14,366 bases of DNA, from NCBI GenBank assembly GCA_040877445.1, contig JBBDNT010000245.1, positions 1 through 14,366 on the forward strand, read 5' to 3'. Positions 1-7,001 of the stretch are shown here, one piece after another (within the stretch, counting starts at the first letter, position 1; the number at the start of each line of letters is the position of its first letter). This DNA comes from JBBDNT01 sp040877445 (lineage in GTDB: Bacteria; Planctomycetota; Planctomycetia; Planctomycetales; Planctomycetaceae). The notes under the pieces are model-generated. The model searched no databases. It had not been told where the DNA came from and saw only the letters and a program-made list of their open reading frames with translations. Position numbers and translations under genes: made by a program.

Positions 1-16
1 GCCCGCTGCAAACTGA

Positions 17-166
17 AATCTGTGTACCCTAAAATCAGGCTGTGACAAAGCACTAGCCGTCGTCGTAGCCAGTGACCGTGCAGTGGAAATCTTGCGATAC
101 TACTGGGAGCAGGGACAGCCAAGCGACATAGAAAGGTGGACGAGCTTGGATGCAAACGAACCCTGA
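17..166 (+). CDS. Partial or degraded hypothetical ORF, probable gene-cassette 3' end
   Basis: The reading frame is open from 17 and ends with TGA at 164-166. The last residues read RYYWEQGQPSDIERWTSLDA then NEP. There is an in-frame TGA at 14-16 and no ATG. The piece is therefore either a very short ORF from a GTG (83) or TTG, or the tail of a gene broken by a frameshift near the window edge. Local GC is about 53%, lower than the rest of the window, as is usual for integron cassette genes. The stop lies about 27 bases before the attC site, the normal position of a cassette ORF. No family is recognised. Its identity as a cassette gene rests on the attC next to it. Confidence 0.35.
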   Translation, partial: NLCTLKSGCDKALAVVVASDRAVEILRYYWEQGQPSDIERWTSLDANEP

Positions 167-192
167 GTGTCGCACCGATCACGTAGAGAAGC

Positions 193-284
193 ACATAACA
201 AATCGCTCAACCGGAGCGGCGGTTGGGCGCGGAATCTGAAGTTTTGCATCGCTGGCCGCCGCCCGGTTAGCTCAACCGTTATAC
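193..284 (+). other. attC: Integron attC recombination site
   Basis: The 5' half reads R'' acataac (193-199) then aaatcgctcaaccgg, matching the attC pattern TAACAAnnCnnTCAA base for base. The 3' half reads ccggttagctcaaccg then the R' core gttatac (278-284), matching the attC pattern in which an L' arm with TTA and TCAA precedes GTTRRRY, with one deviation. The inner arms (211-222 and 256-266) are complementary apart from one unpaired base on the left arm, the usual extrahelical base of attC. The 92-bp length is within the family's range. By analogy, IntI would cut the bottom strand between G278 and T279. No integrase gene is in the window. A chance match is unlikely because both half-sites and the central stem agree. 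Confidence 0.85.
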
Positions 285-304
285 CTGTCGCTCCTGCCGC
301 CGGC

Positions 305-478
305 TCATCCGTCCGGCTGACAATCGTCGTCTTCGGCGTTTGTGATTGCGGCCCCCTTGGCCGCGTATTCTTCCGCCTCCAGCGTCTCGGCCACGTCGAG
401 GTACACCGCGGCCCAGGCGTCGGCCATCTCGGCGGGCATCAGCGACTCGTCCCCGCTCGGTTCGGTGTCCGTCGTCAT
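305..478 (-). CDS. Small acidic hypothetical protein (57 aa)
   Basis: The start is the ATG at 476-478, with GGAG about nine bases upstream. The longer frame beginning at 583 would read through the palindrome at 508-541, so it is not preferred. The product begins MTTDTEPSGDESLMPAEMAD, is rich in Asp, Glu and Ala, and has no signal peptide or membrane segment. A central stretch (residues 15-45) is probably helical. It ends DDDCQPDG. No family is recognised. It lies 20 bases beyond the attC core and runs towards it. If it belongs to a cassette it is in the rare antisense orientation; otherwise it is the first chromosomal gene after the array. Confidence 0.5.
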   Translation of the reverse strand: MTTDTEPSGDESLMPAEMADAWAAVYLDVAETLEAEEYAAKGAAITNAEDDDCQPDG

Positions 479-507
479 GCGACAAGCTCCGGTGGAGAAC
501 GACGTAG

Positions 508-541
508 GTTTGTGTAAGCCGGATGCCCGGCTTGCATAAAC
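508..541. repeat. 15-bp-arm inverted repeat between divergent genes
   Basis: Arms 508-522 and 527-541 flank a 4-base loop. They pair over 15 positions, two of them as G-T. It sits between the minus-strand small gene (start 478) and the plus-strand gene starting at 670. There is no T run, so an intrinsic terminator is not supported. It may be a member of the dispersed palindromes seen elsewhere in the window, or an operator for the divergent pair. Confidence 0.6.
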
Positions 542-669
542 CGGATTCGACTTCGATCGCCACTGGACGGTTTCTCGAGGCATCCGAGAATCGCGAAATC
601 GCGAAGATCCGCTCGCCGCGAATCGCCGTTGTCGGTACAGTGCGTCCGACCAACCGACGGAGGCGAATC

Positions 670-1416
670 ATGGACTTCGCGAACTTCTTCCAACAGCTCG
701 GCGGCCTGCTCGGCGACCTCGTCACCGAGCATTGGCTGAAGCTCATCTGGATTCCGATCGCCGCGGTCGCCGGCTGGTTCCTCAAGCGGTGGAAGGACGG
801 CCGGGCGTGGCGGAAGCGGCACTTCCTGCAGCGGGTGAACTGCTCGCTGAACCTGCTCGACGGGGACACGCTCCGCATCCGCACCTTCTTCGAGATGCCC
901 CTCCGCGACATCCTGCTGGGGAACGAGACCGCCATGCGCCGCGTACTCGCGGCCGCCCAGCGGACGTCGAAGGAGAACCCGTTCCTCGCGCTGCCGGAAG
1001 CCGAGAGCTGGCACGTCCTCAACGCGGTGCTGAACGAGATTTCGGAGCGGTGCGCGCTCGGCACGCTGGCGGCCGACATGGGCCTGCCGGTCCGCCGCGC
1101 GCCATACGTATTCGGCCTGACCTGCGAGCGGGACGACGACGTGAAGGTCCGCAAGCTGCGGATCATGCTGGTGCGCAGCGAGCTGATCGAGCGCATCCGC
1201 GGAAAGAAGGCCGCGGCCGCGAAGTTCGAAAGCCCGTCGCACCACGTCCGCTGGCGGACGCTGCAGACGATGGCGACCCACCGCGACCGTTTGCAATTGA
1301 TGCCGATCGAACTGGCGCTGCCGCTGCCGTCGTCGCGGCAAGAGATTCAGGGACCGGAAACGCCGCTGGGGGCGGCGTTGGAAGCCTCGGCGGAAGCGGT
1401 GGGCGCGGTCGAGTGA
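670..1416 (+). CDS. Membrane-anchored protein of unknown function (248 aa)
   Basis: The ATG at 670 is preceded by GGAGG six bases away. The frame stays open upstream to 523, but that start lies in the loop of an inverted repeat and the extra residues look non-coding. Residues about 20-38 form one hydrophobic segment (KLIWIPIAAVAGWFL), followed by a strongly basic stretch (KRWKDGRAWRKRHF), which suggests a cytoplasmic C-terminal domain of about 200 residues. That domain is mixed alpha/beta and rich in Arg and Glu, with no catalytic motif I recognise. The C-terminus (from about residue 215) is rich in Pro, Ala and Glu and probably disordered. The gene stands alone, with a hairpin 37 bases after the stop. 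Confidence 0.8.
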   Translation: MDFANFFQQLGGLLGDLVTEHWLKLIWIPIAAVAGWFLKRWKDGRAWRKRHFLQRVNCSLNLLDGDTLRIRTFFEMPLRDILLGNETAMRRVLAAAQRTSKENPFLALPEAESWHVLNAVLNEISERCALGTLAADMGLPVRRAPYVFGLTCERDDDVKVRKLRIMLVRSELIERIRGKKAAAAKFESPSHHVRWRTLQTMATHRDRLQLMPIELALPLPSSRQEIQGPETPLGAALEASAEAVGAVE

Positions 1417-1452
1417 GCCGCACAAATAAGCCGACCGATAGGCACTCATGAG

Positions 1453-1473
1453 CCGAGGGGTTCATCCCCTCGG
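1453..1473. repeat. Perfect hairpin after the membrane-protein gene
   Basis: CCGAGGGG (1453-1460), a TTCAT loop, then CCCCTCGG (1466-1473) form a perfect 8-bp GC-rich stem beginning 37 bases after the stop at 1416. The downstream bases are tgttctggggg, without a T tract. This could be a Rho-independent-like stop or another dispersed palindrome; its loop resembles those of the other repeats in the window. Confidence 0.5.
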
Positions 1474-1679
1474 TGTTCTGGGGGAAACCGCGACGAGGAA
1501 CGCAAGTTTTTTCGTGTGGCCGACGGCGTTTCCACCGAGAGGGAGTCTCGTTCGATCGAGTTTCCTTCTTGACCCGGGCTCGGACCTTCGATTCAATAGG
1601 GTGGATCGTCGCGGCGGCGGGCGATTCCGCTGGTCATTTCCTTGCGGGACCGCCGCCGGACGGTGCAACGGAGATCGCG

Positions 1680-2573
1680 ATGCTCATCCAACTGCGGCGG
1701 CGACCGGCGGTGATCGATTTCGGGCTGCTGGTCTACCTGTCGAGCATCGCGTTGGGAGGAGGCTTCTCGCCCAGCGGGGTCGAAGCGCAGGAGCCTTCCG
1801 CCAAGCAAGCGGTCCCAGCGCGGGCGGTGGCGGCGTTTCCGGAAGATCGCTCGCTGACCGACGTGGAATACATTCGCCGTGGCGTGCCCGCGCACGATCG
1901 GGTGTGGTCGGCGGGAGACTTGCAGTCCGCTCTCAAGGCGCTGTCGGAGATCGCAGCGCAGGATCCCGGCCTGTTGCCTCGCTTCGACAGCAAGCGATCC
2001 GGGGCGACGTTCGGGCGGATGACGGCGGCGGAAAATCTCGAACTCTTGAAGGATCGTTCGCTGCCGCTCGCGGTGCGAATGCCGATGGGCATCGCAACTC
2101 TTGAAACGACTGGCGAGCTGACCAAACTGTATTTGGACGGCTTCGCCCGCAATGCGATCGGCGGCGTGGAAATGGTCGAATTGATGGGCATCATGTTCCG
2201 CAGCGCCGAAGCCGTTGTCGTACTCGTCGACGAGTTCCTCCCCACACTCCCGCCCGATGACCCCGACCGCGAGGTTCGGCAGGCTGGATTGGAACAAATG
2301 AAGCGGGGAATGGGTACGATGATCGCCGGAGGACTGACGACATTGACCGAGGATGGATTCTCCACGGCGGATCGCATCCGTCTCGCCGGTTACCTTCGGG
2401 AGACCGTTCCAACCATCGCCGGGAGCCTTTCCAAGGCGTCGCAGTCCGAAATCCTGCGCCGCCTCGATGACATGACGCGCGACCCGAAATTGAAGGAAGT
2501 CCATCCCGCGATCGACGAATTGCGCAAGGCCGTCCGAGAAAAGGTGGAACCGGCAGAGCAGCCACCGCGATGA
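1680..2573 (+). CDS. Exported helical protein of unknown function (297 aa)
   Basis: The ATG at 1680-1682 has GGAG at 1670-1673. The same frame is open from 1473, but it lacks a good ribosome site there and would bury the signal sequence. The N-terminus has a basic stretch (MLIQLRRR), a hydrophobic core (FGLLVYLSSIALGGG) and a likely signal-peptidase region near GVEAQEP (residues 33-39), so export is likely. The mature part is predicted mainly helical. It has a hydrophobic segment around EAVVVLVDEF and a charged C-terminus ending in AVREKVEPAEQPPR. No conserved catalytic motif is visible and no family is recognised. It faces the exported protein ending at 2642 in a convergent arrangement with a 68-base gap. 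Confidence 0.75.
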   Translation: MLIQLRRRPAVIDFGLLVYLSSIALGGGFSPSGVEAQEPSAKQAVPARAVAAFPEDRSLTDVEYIRRGVPAHDRVWSAGDLQSALKALSEIAAQDPGLLPRFDSKRSGATFGRMTAAENLELLKDRSLPLAVRMPMGIATLETTGELTKLYLDGFARNAIGGVEMVELMGIMFRSAEAVVVLVDEFLPTLPPDDPDREVRQAGLEQMKRGMGTMIAGGLTTLTEDGFSTADRIRLAGYLRETVPTIAGSLSKASQSEILRRLDDMTRDPKLKEVHPAIDELRKAVREKVEPAEQPPR

Positions 2574-2641
2574 TCATCGGGGCAATGGTCGCTCGCCGTC
2601 ACGCCCGCCGCCGCCCGGCGGCCGCCGGCTTGCCAGGCTGC

Positions 2642-3370
2642 TCACTTTTCTACAGTCATTGGATCCGCCCCAAGGTCGATGCGCGAGTTCTTGACGATGA
2701 TGGCGTTCCCACCCGGCGGCGCCATGATGTACTCGTCGCGCCAGCGGGGGCGGAATCGAGACCCGTCGAATTGATGGTAAGTCATGGTTCCGCCGAACTT
2801 CCCCACGTCGTTCTCGATCAGTTCGGGCCGACCGTCGCCGTCGACGTCCTCGAACAATTGGGCGACGATGAACTCGCCCGATGGAATCGGGATCCACTCG
2901 AAGCGATGCAGCACACCGATCGCCGCTTTACCGGCGATTTCGCCATCTTTCAGCAACAGCGACGAAAGCGCGGCTGGCGCTGACGCTTCGGGGCAGCGGT
3001 AGATCAGCAAGAACTGCGCCTGAAGCGCCGGCACGTCGATCACCTGCATCCGCGGTCTGGACGGCTCACGGAGATTCGGGCCGCCGGGCCGCGGGAGGCC
3101 GAAGATTTCCGGGACATCAAACCGCCTTCCCGATGGTGAGACGATCACTGCATGCCGTTTCGACCCACTGTCGTGCGATACAGTGAATAGCTGCCAACCG
3201 AGGGCGTCGTCGCCGATTTCGACATCGACAGGCGACAGCGCACGTGCATCGGTTTCCGGGGCGGTGGTGCATTCGCGCATTTCCTGAAGCGCGCTCGATC
3301 GCTCGGCTGGAGCGACATCCGCCCCGATGACGATTGTGAGTAATGCCGTGAGGATAGCGGCCGCGGCCAT
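2642..3370 (-). CDS. Exported protein with a DxDxDG calcium-type loop (242 aa)
   Basis: I chose the ATG at 3368-3370, which lies one base after the stop of the preceding gene and has GGAG ten bases upstream. A longer start at 3415 would overlap that gene by 44 bases. Residues 1-24 (MAAAAILTALLTIVIGADVA) form a signal peptide. Residues 175-183 read DVDGDGRPE, the Asp-rich loop found in FG-GAP/VCBS beta-propeller repeats and in dockerin-type calcium sites. Only one copy is present, so this is at most a single repeat and not a whole propeller. The rest looks beta-rich. It is the last gene of a minus-strand group of three and is probably co-transcribed with the membrane protein before it. Function unknown. 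Confidence 0.75.
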   Translation of the reverse strand: MAAAAILTALLTIVIGADVAPAERSSALQEMRECTTAPETDARALSPVDVEIGDDALGWQLFTVSHDSGSKRHAVIVSPSGRRFDVPEIFGLPRPGGPNLREPSRPRMQVIDVPALQAQFLLIYRCPEASAPAALSSLLLKDGEIAGKAAIGVLHRFEWIPIPSGEFIVAQLFEDVDGDGRPELIENDVGKFGGTMTYHQFDGSRFRPRWRDEYIMAPPGGNAIIVKNSRIDLGADPMTVEK

Positions 3371-3371
3371 T

Positions 3372-3974
3372 TCAACGGAACTCCGCCCTGCGGAACCCCT
3401 TTGTCCCATCCACATCCACGGTGATCGTCCTCCCGCCGAGACTGTCTGTTACGTACTCCAGAACTGTCCCCGTAACTGGAGTCGTGCCGCTCATCGCACG
3501 AAAGTCGAGTTCGTTGTCGTCGTGACTGAACCACACGTTGCGGCTGGCAGACGCATCGGCCGGAATCGGGTCGAAGCGGACCACGCGGCCGCCTCCTTCG
3601 AGGACCACGTCGTCCAGCGTCTTACCCGACTGATTCACCACGACGATCGTGTATCGCGATACGATGGCGATCGCGGCCACTACGATCCCGCCCGCCACGG
3701 GGAAGTTGAACAATAGCAGTGCCGCGACCAACGCCGACGAACGCCACGAATGCCGACGCGTGTCGGGCGGCGCGCTCCGTTCCATCCACCAACCGCGCCC
3801 CAGAGCGGCGAAACCAACGAGCACGACGAGCGGCCCCGCGACCAGCAGGCAGCCGCCGGCGACCATCAGCCAGGTCCAACCGGCGAGCAACCACAACAGA
3901 AAGATCGAGGCACCCACGGTGAGTGGCAGGGCACCGCACCAGAGGGCAACACGATACGACCACACGCTGACCAT
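3372..3974 (-). CDS. Multi-pass membrane protein of unknown function (200 aa)
   Basis: The frame extends to an ATG at 4070, overlapping the previous gene by 17 bases. Codons between 4070 and 3974 lack the usual GC bias and include a run like AATAGATCC, so I prefer the ATG at 3974, whose product begins MVSVWSYRVALWCGALPLTV. None of the candidate starts has a strong ribosome site, so the start is uncertain. Three to four hydrophobic segments occupy roughly residues 8-27, 29-52, 81-102 and possibly one more. A soluble C-terminal beta domain follows (VVVNQSGKTLDDVVLEGGG onward), consistent with an extracytoplasmic immunoglobulin-like fold. No enzymatic motif is seen. The stop precedes the next ATG by one base, implying translational coupling. 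Confidence 0.75.
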   Translation of the reverse strand: MVSVWSYRVALWCGALPLTVGASIFLLWLLAGWTWLMVAGGCLLVAGPLVVLVGFAALGRGWWMERSAPPDTRRHSWRSSALVAALLLFNFPVAGGIVVAAIAIVSRYTIVVVNQSGKTLDDVVLEGGGRVVRFDPIPADASASRNVWFSHDDNELDFRAMSGTTPVTGTVLEYVTDSLGGRTITVDVDGTKGFRRAEFR

Positions 3975-4053
3975 GTCCGCCGACGCGCCGGATCTATTGT
4001 GACTCAAAAACATCGAACGGCCCACTTTGGGGAAGACGGAAGCGGCGATTGGA

Positions 4054-4503
4054 TCACGGGGATTCGACATGGAGATTCCCGCGCCTCACATGCAGAGTTC
4101 CCAGCGGCGGCCGCCGACAAATGAGCGCCCACCTCGGTTGACCTTCGGCCGTCATGAAGGACACGACACGAAGCCGATTCGAGAGTGTGACGGCGATCTC
4201 CGGCAGGGGGGCGAACAGGTCCACGGAGTTCACGCTCGCCCCGCGAAGCCGTTCGAGCATCCCGTGCCATCGTCGCTCCGAACTCCAACTCCCTCCCACG
4301 ATCGACCGCGGGCGTTCGATGCGCCAACTCCATTCGATCATCAGGCTCACGTCGCCGATCGGATTTCCCGCACGTCCATCGAGCCGGGTATGCGGCGTGA
4401 GCTCACCGAATTCGAGGAATATCGCGGAACCGGCGCCACGCCAGACGTGGCTCACGCGCCGACCGATGATGGAATCGAAGAATGGCCCAGGGTCAATAGC
4501 CAT
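4054..4503 (-). CDS. Small soluble protein of unknown function (149 aa)
   Basis: The chosen start is the ATG at 4501-4503. A GTG at 4539 would add 12 residues but lies next to a palindromic repeat. The product starts MAIDPGPFFDSIIGRRVSHV and appears alpha/beta, with alternating strands such as SAIFLEFGEL, VSLMIEWSWRIE and VVSFMTAEG. This is the layout of small immunity-protein-like or sensor folds, but I cannot assign a family. There is no signal peptide or membrane segment. It is the first gene of a minus-strand group that continues with a membrane protein and an exported protein; the gap to the next gene is 79 bases with the start used here. Confidence 0.65.
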   Translation of the reverse strand: MAIDPGPFFDSIIGRRVSHVWRGAGSAIFLEFGELTPHTRLDGRAGNPIGDVSLMIEWSWRIERPRSIVGGSWSSERRWHGMLERLRGASVNSVDLFAPLPEIAVTLSNRLRVVSFMTAEGQPRWALICRRPPLGTLHVRRGNLHVESP

Positions 4504-4545
4504 GACGACGAGTTTCGACCTTCGACCAGAACGCACCACGGCGTA

Positions 4546-4574
4546 TCGTGGACGGGCTGAAGCCCATCCTACGA
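4546..4574. repeat. Dispersed palindrome, family 1
   Basis: The arms tcgtggacgggct and agcccatcctacga pair around a GA loop with one mismatch and one bulge. The TCCTAC end matches the other family-1 palindromes at 6919-6950, 11459-11488, 11539-11559 and 11876-11910. It lies between the P450 gene end (4596) and the start of the next minus-strand gene (4503). It could act as a transcript end or processing site, but has no T run. Confidence 0.6.
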
Positions 4575-4595
4575 AAGATCCCGCGATTCACGATC

Positions 4596-6053
4596 CTACG
4601 CCGCCGCCCGGCGCGTGCGCGGCATCTCGCGCAGCTCCACCAGTTCGTGAATGTTCCCCTGCACCGGCACGCTTTCGAAGCGGCCGTCGGCGGGGGCGAC
4701 GTGCATCGGGACCGAGGTCGTCGGGCCGAGCATCGTCGAGATCACGCGCCCGTCCACCGTCGCATCGGCGACCATCGTCAGCCGGAACCGCTTCAGGATC
4801 ATCGGCAGCGTGCACTTGATGATCTTCATCGCCAGCGGCCCGCCGATGCACATTCGCGGCCCCGCGCCGAACGGCAGATATTCGTAGGCCGTCGGGTGGA
4901 TCGACAGCCAGCGTTCCGGCTTGAACGCTTCCGGATCCTCGAAGCGGTCCGCCCGGTGATGCGAGATGAACTGGCTGAACACGACCGGACATCCCGCCGG
5001 CAGATCGAACGGACCGAGCCGCGTCGGCAACGCCGCGATCCGCTGCGAATACGACGACGCCGGCAGCACCCGCATGCTCTCTTTGATCACGCGTTCGAGC
5101 AACGGCAGCCCTTCGATCTCCTCCGGCGTGGGAACGTCGCCGGCGACCGCGGTCCGCAATTCCTCGTGCAGCGCCTGCATGATGCTCGGATGCTGCGCGA
5201 GCAGGAACAGCGTCCACGTCAGCGAGTGGGCCGTCGTGAGATGCGCCGCGGCGAACAACAGCGCGACGTGGCCGATCAGTTCGGTATCGTCGATGCGCCC
5301 CTCCTCGCCGTGCGCCCGCAGCAGCAGGGACAGCACGTCGGTTCCGTTCTGGTCGCCCGCGCGGCGGAGGGCGACCAGCTGCTGCAAGTCCTGTTCGAGC
5401 CGCTCGGCCATTCCCAGCAGGCGGTCGTAGTTGCCGAGGAGTTGCGGGTCGGAAACGAACGCCCCCATGCCGGTCTCGTGGTTCATTTCGACCCAGTGGT
5501 CGATCAACCGGCCGACCTGCAGGGCGAAGTCGGGCACGTCGAGACCGAACAGGATCGCCGAGGTGACGCGGAGCATGTAGTGCGTCATCTCGGCGTGCAT
5601 GTCGCGGACTTCGCCCGGCTGCCAGTCGGCGAGCATGTCTTCGGTGAGTTGGCAGATCGGCTCGTGGTAATGGGCGATGGATCGTTTCTGAAACGGTCCC
5701 ATCACCATCCGGCGGTGTTCCTTGTGCGTCTCGCCGTTCATGCTCAAGAGGCCGCTCGTCACCCGCCGCTGGGGCGAGTTTCGCGGCCCGCGGACGGCGA
5801 AGAACCGCGAGTGGAACGTCTGCCCGTCGGAGAGCACCTGCTGGTTGTATTCGGGCGAGAAGATGAACACGAGCCGCTGTCCGTCCTGTTCCAGCGCGGC
5901 GATGTCGCCGTGCTCGCGATGCAGCCGGCGCATCAGGCGGAGGGGGTTTTCCGGAAAATCGAGCAGCCGGCCGTGCGTGATGGGAAGGCCGCGGTTCGCG
6001 GACGAGGCGGACGGATCGGCATTCGCCGGCGCGGATTCGGGCTTCGGCCGCAT
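4596..6053 (-). CDS. Cytochrome P450 (485 aa)
   Basis: A haem-thiolate monooxygenase. All main landmarks are present: the ExxR of helix K (ESMR, residues 325-328), the PERW motif (379-382) and the haem loop FGAGPRMCIG with the ligand Cys at 402. Helix I reads FAAAHLTTAH. The acidic residue of the usual (A/G)Gx(E/D)TT oxygen-activation motif is Leu (272), while both Thr are kept. There is no N-terminal membrane anchor, so it is a soluble bacterial type that needs separate redox partners; none is encoded here. The start is the ATG at 6051-6053, with GGAG eight bases upstream; an ATG at 6116 has no ribosome site. Substrate unknown. The lipid-active genes upstream on the same strand suggest a lipid or isoprenoid, but this is inference. 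Confidence 0.97.
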   Translation of the reverse strand: MRPKPESAPANADPSASSANRGLPITHGRLLDFPENPLRLMRRLHREHGDIAALEQDGQRLVFIFSPEYNQQVLSDGQTFHSRFFAVRGPRNSPQRRVTSGLLSMNGETHKEHRRMVMGPFQKRSIAHYHEPICQLTEDMLADWQPGEVRDMHAEMTHYMLRVTSAILFGLDVPDFALQVGRLIDHWVEMNHETGMGAFVSDPQLLGNYDRLLGMAERLEQDLQQLVALRRAGDQNGTDVLSLLLRAHGEEGRIDDTELIGHVALLFAAAHLTTAHSLTWTLFLLAQHPSIMQALHEELRTAVAGDVPTPEEIEGLPLLERVIKESMRVLPASSYSQRIAALPTRLGPFDLPAGCPVVFSQFISHHRADRFEDPEAFKPERWLSIHPTAYEYLPFGAGPRMCIGGPLAMKIIKCTLPMILKRFRLTMVADATVDGRVISTMLGPTTSVPMHVAPADGRFESVPVQGNIHELVELREMPRTRRAAA

Positions 6054-6126
6054 GAGAGGATCTCCGGTCCCGGAAGAGGGGGGGCGTGTTGTAGCGTTCT
6101 TCGGGATCCGCCTCAATGCGAAAAGC

Positions 6127-6822
6127 TCAAATCTGGCGGCGGCTGAGAATCACGTCGCGGGCCGTCCAGCACAGGGCGACCCAGGCCCCCCCCACCAGCC
6201 ATCCGGCGACGACGTCGCTGAGCACGTGCACGCCCAGGTGCAAACGGGAGAAACCGACCACGATCGACAGCCACAGGGCGAACACGACGAGAAAGATGCG
6301 CCCCCGCCGGGTCGGCACATGCGGCACGAGAAGCACCGCCGCCAGAAGATACACGACGAGCGACATCATCGCGTGGCCGCTGGGGAAGCTGTCGTTTTCG
6401 ATGCCGATCAGAACGGCCGCCTCGCCGGGCCGGGCGTGGGCGGTGAGGTACTTCAGCGCGATGTTGAGCGCGCGGCCGAGAATCACCGCCGCGATCCAGA
6501 AGAGCATCAGCGCGTGGCGGCGGACGGTCGCGAGGAACACCGCCCCACCGACCGTGAGGATCGCCAGCACCGCTTCGCCACCGAGCGCGGTCACCTGGTC
6601 CATCAGCACGTTCAGCGTGCCGCCTTTTCCCCCTTCCGCGCGCATCGTCTGAAACCAGGCGTGAATGCGGGCCTCGACGTGGTGCGGCCGACCCTCCTCG
6701 TACAGCCCTTCCAGCCAGACGACGATCGCGCTGAACACCACGGCGACCGCCGCCCAAACCAGGCGGCGCCTGCGGCGATCTTCGAAGAGCGTATGGATTC
6801 CCGCGATCATGGCCACCATCAT
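6127..6822 (-). CDS. PAP2-family membrane phosphatase (231 aa)
   Basis: All three PAP2 signatures are present: K124 x6 RP (KYLTAHARP), PSGH (147-150) with the catalytic His, and SR(x5)H(x3)D (S192, R193, H199, D203). Six hydrophobic segments (about 20-40, 80-99, 104-118, 153-168, 176-190, 202-221) place the active site on the outer face, as in PgpB and other type-2 lipid phosphatases that act on phosphatidate, phosphatidylglycerophosphate or undecaprenyl diphosphate. The exact substrate cannot be read from the sequence. The start is uncertain: the frame is open much further upstream, but that part crosses a repeat element. ATGs occur at 6855, 6822, 6819 and 6810, and coding-like codon use begins near 6822. 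The next gene downstream is the P450, 73 bases away. Confidence 0.92.
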   Translation of the reverse strand: MMVAMIAGIHTLFEDRRRRRLVWAAVAVVFSAIVVWLEGLYEEGRPHHVEARIHAWFQTMRAEGGKGGTLNVLMDQVTALGGEAVLAILTVGGAVFLATVRRHALMLFWIAAVILGRALNIALKYLTAHARPGEAAVLIGIENDSFPSGHAMMSLVVYLLAAVLLVPHVPTRRGRIFLVVFALWLSIVVGFSRLHLGVHVLSDVVAGWLVGGAWVALCWTARDVILSRRQI

Positions 6823-6888
6823 ATCCGATGTTCGAAATCCGATCCGTCCGGACATTCCGGATGCTCGCCGATCTTGCGCGATGGTGGT

Positions 6889-6952
6889 TTCGACGTCGCG
6901 GCCGTTGGTCTGGAATGTCGGGCACGACGAACTGAAGTTCGTCCTACCCGCC
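6889..6952 (+). repeat. 64-bp dispersed repeat, copy 1, containing a palindrome
   Basis: This stretch matches 11847-11910 over 64 positions with no gaps. The last 34 bases (6919-6952) are identical and the first 17 differ at one position. The identical part contains the family-1 palindrome, with cgacgaact and agttcgtcc arms around a GA loop. Copy 1 lies between the YnbD-like gene and the PAP2 gene. Confidence 0.85.
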
Positions 6953-7001
6953 AGGCGAAACGACGCGGGACGAGGTCGGCGGGCGGGGAGACCGTGGGCA
7001 G

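Noticed and set aside
475..1449. 324-residue minus-strand frame
   Set aside because: Shadow of the plus-strand gene at 670-1416, which has a ribosome site and a membrane segment.
6113..6116. Upstream start for the P450 at 6116
   Set aside because: No ribosome site there, while the ATG at 6053 has GGAG at proper spacing.
4548..6146. 532-residue plus-strand frame opposite the P450
   Set aside because: His/Arg/Asp-rich antisense shadow of the P450 gene, with no motif.
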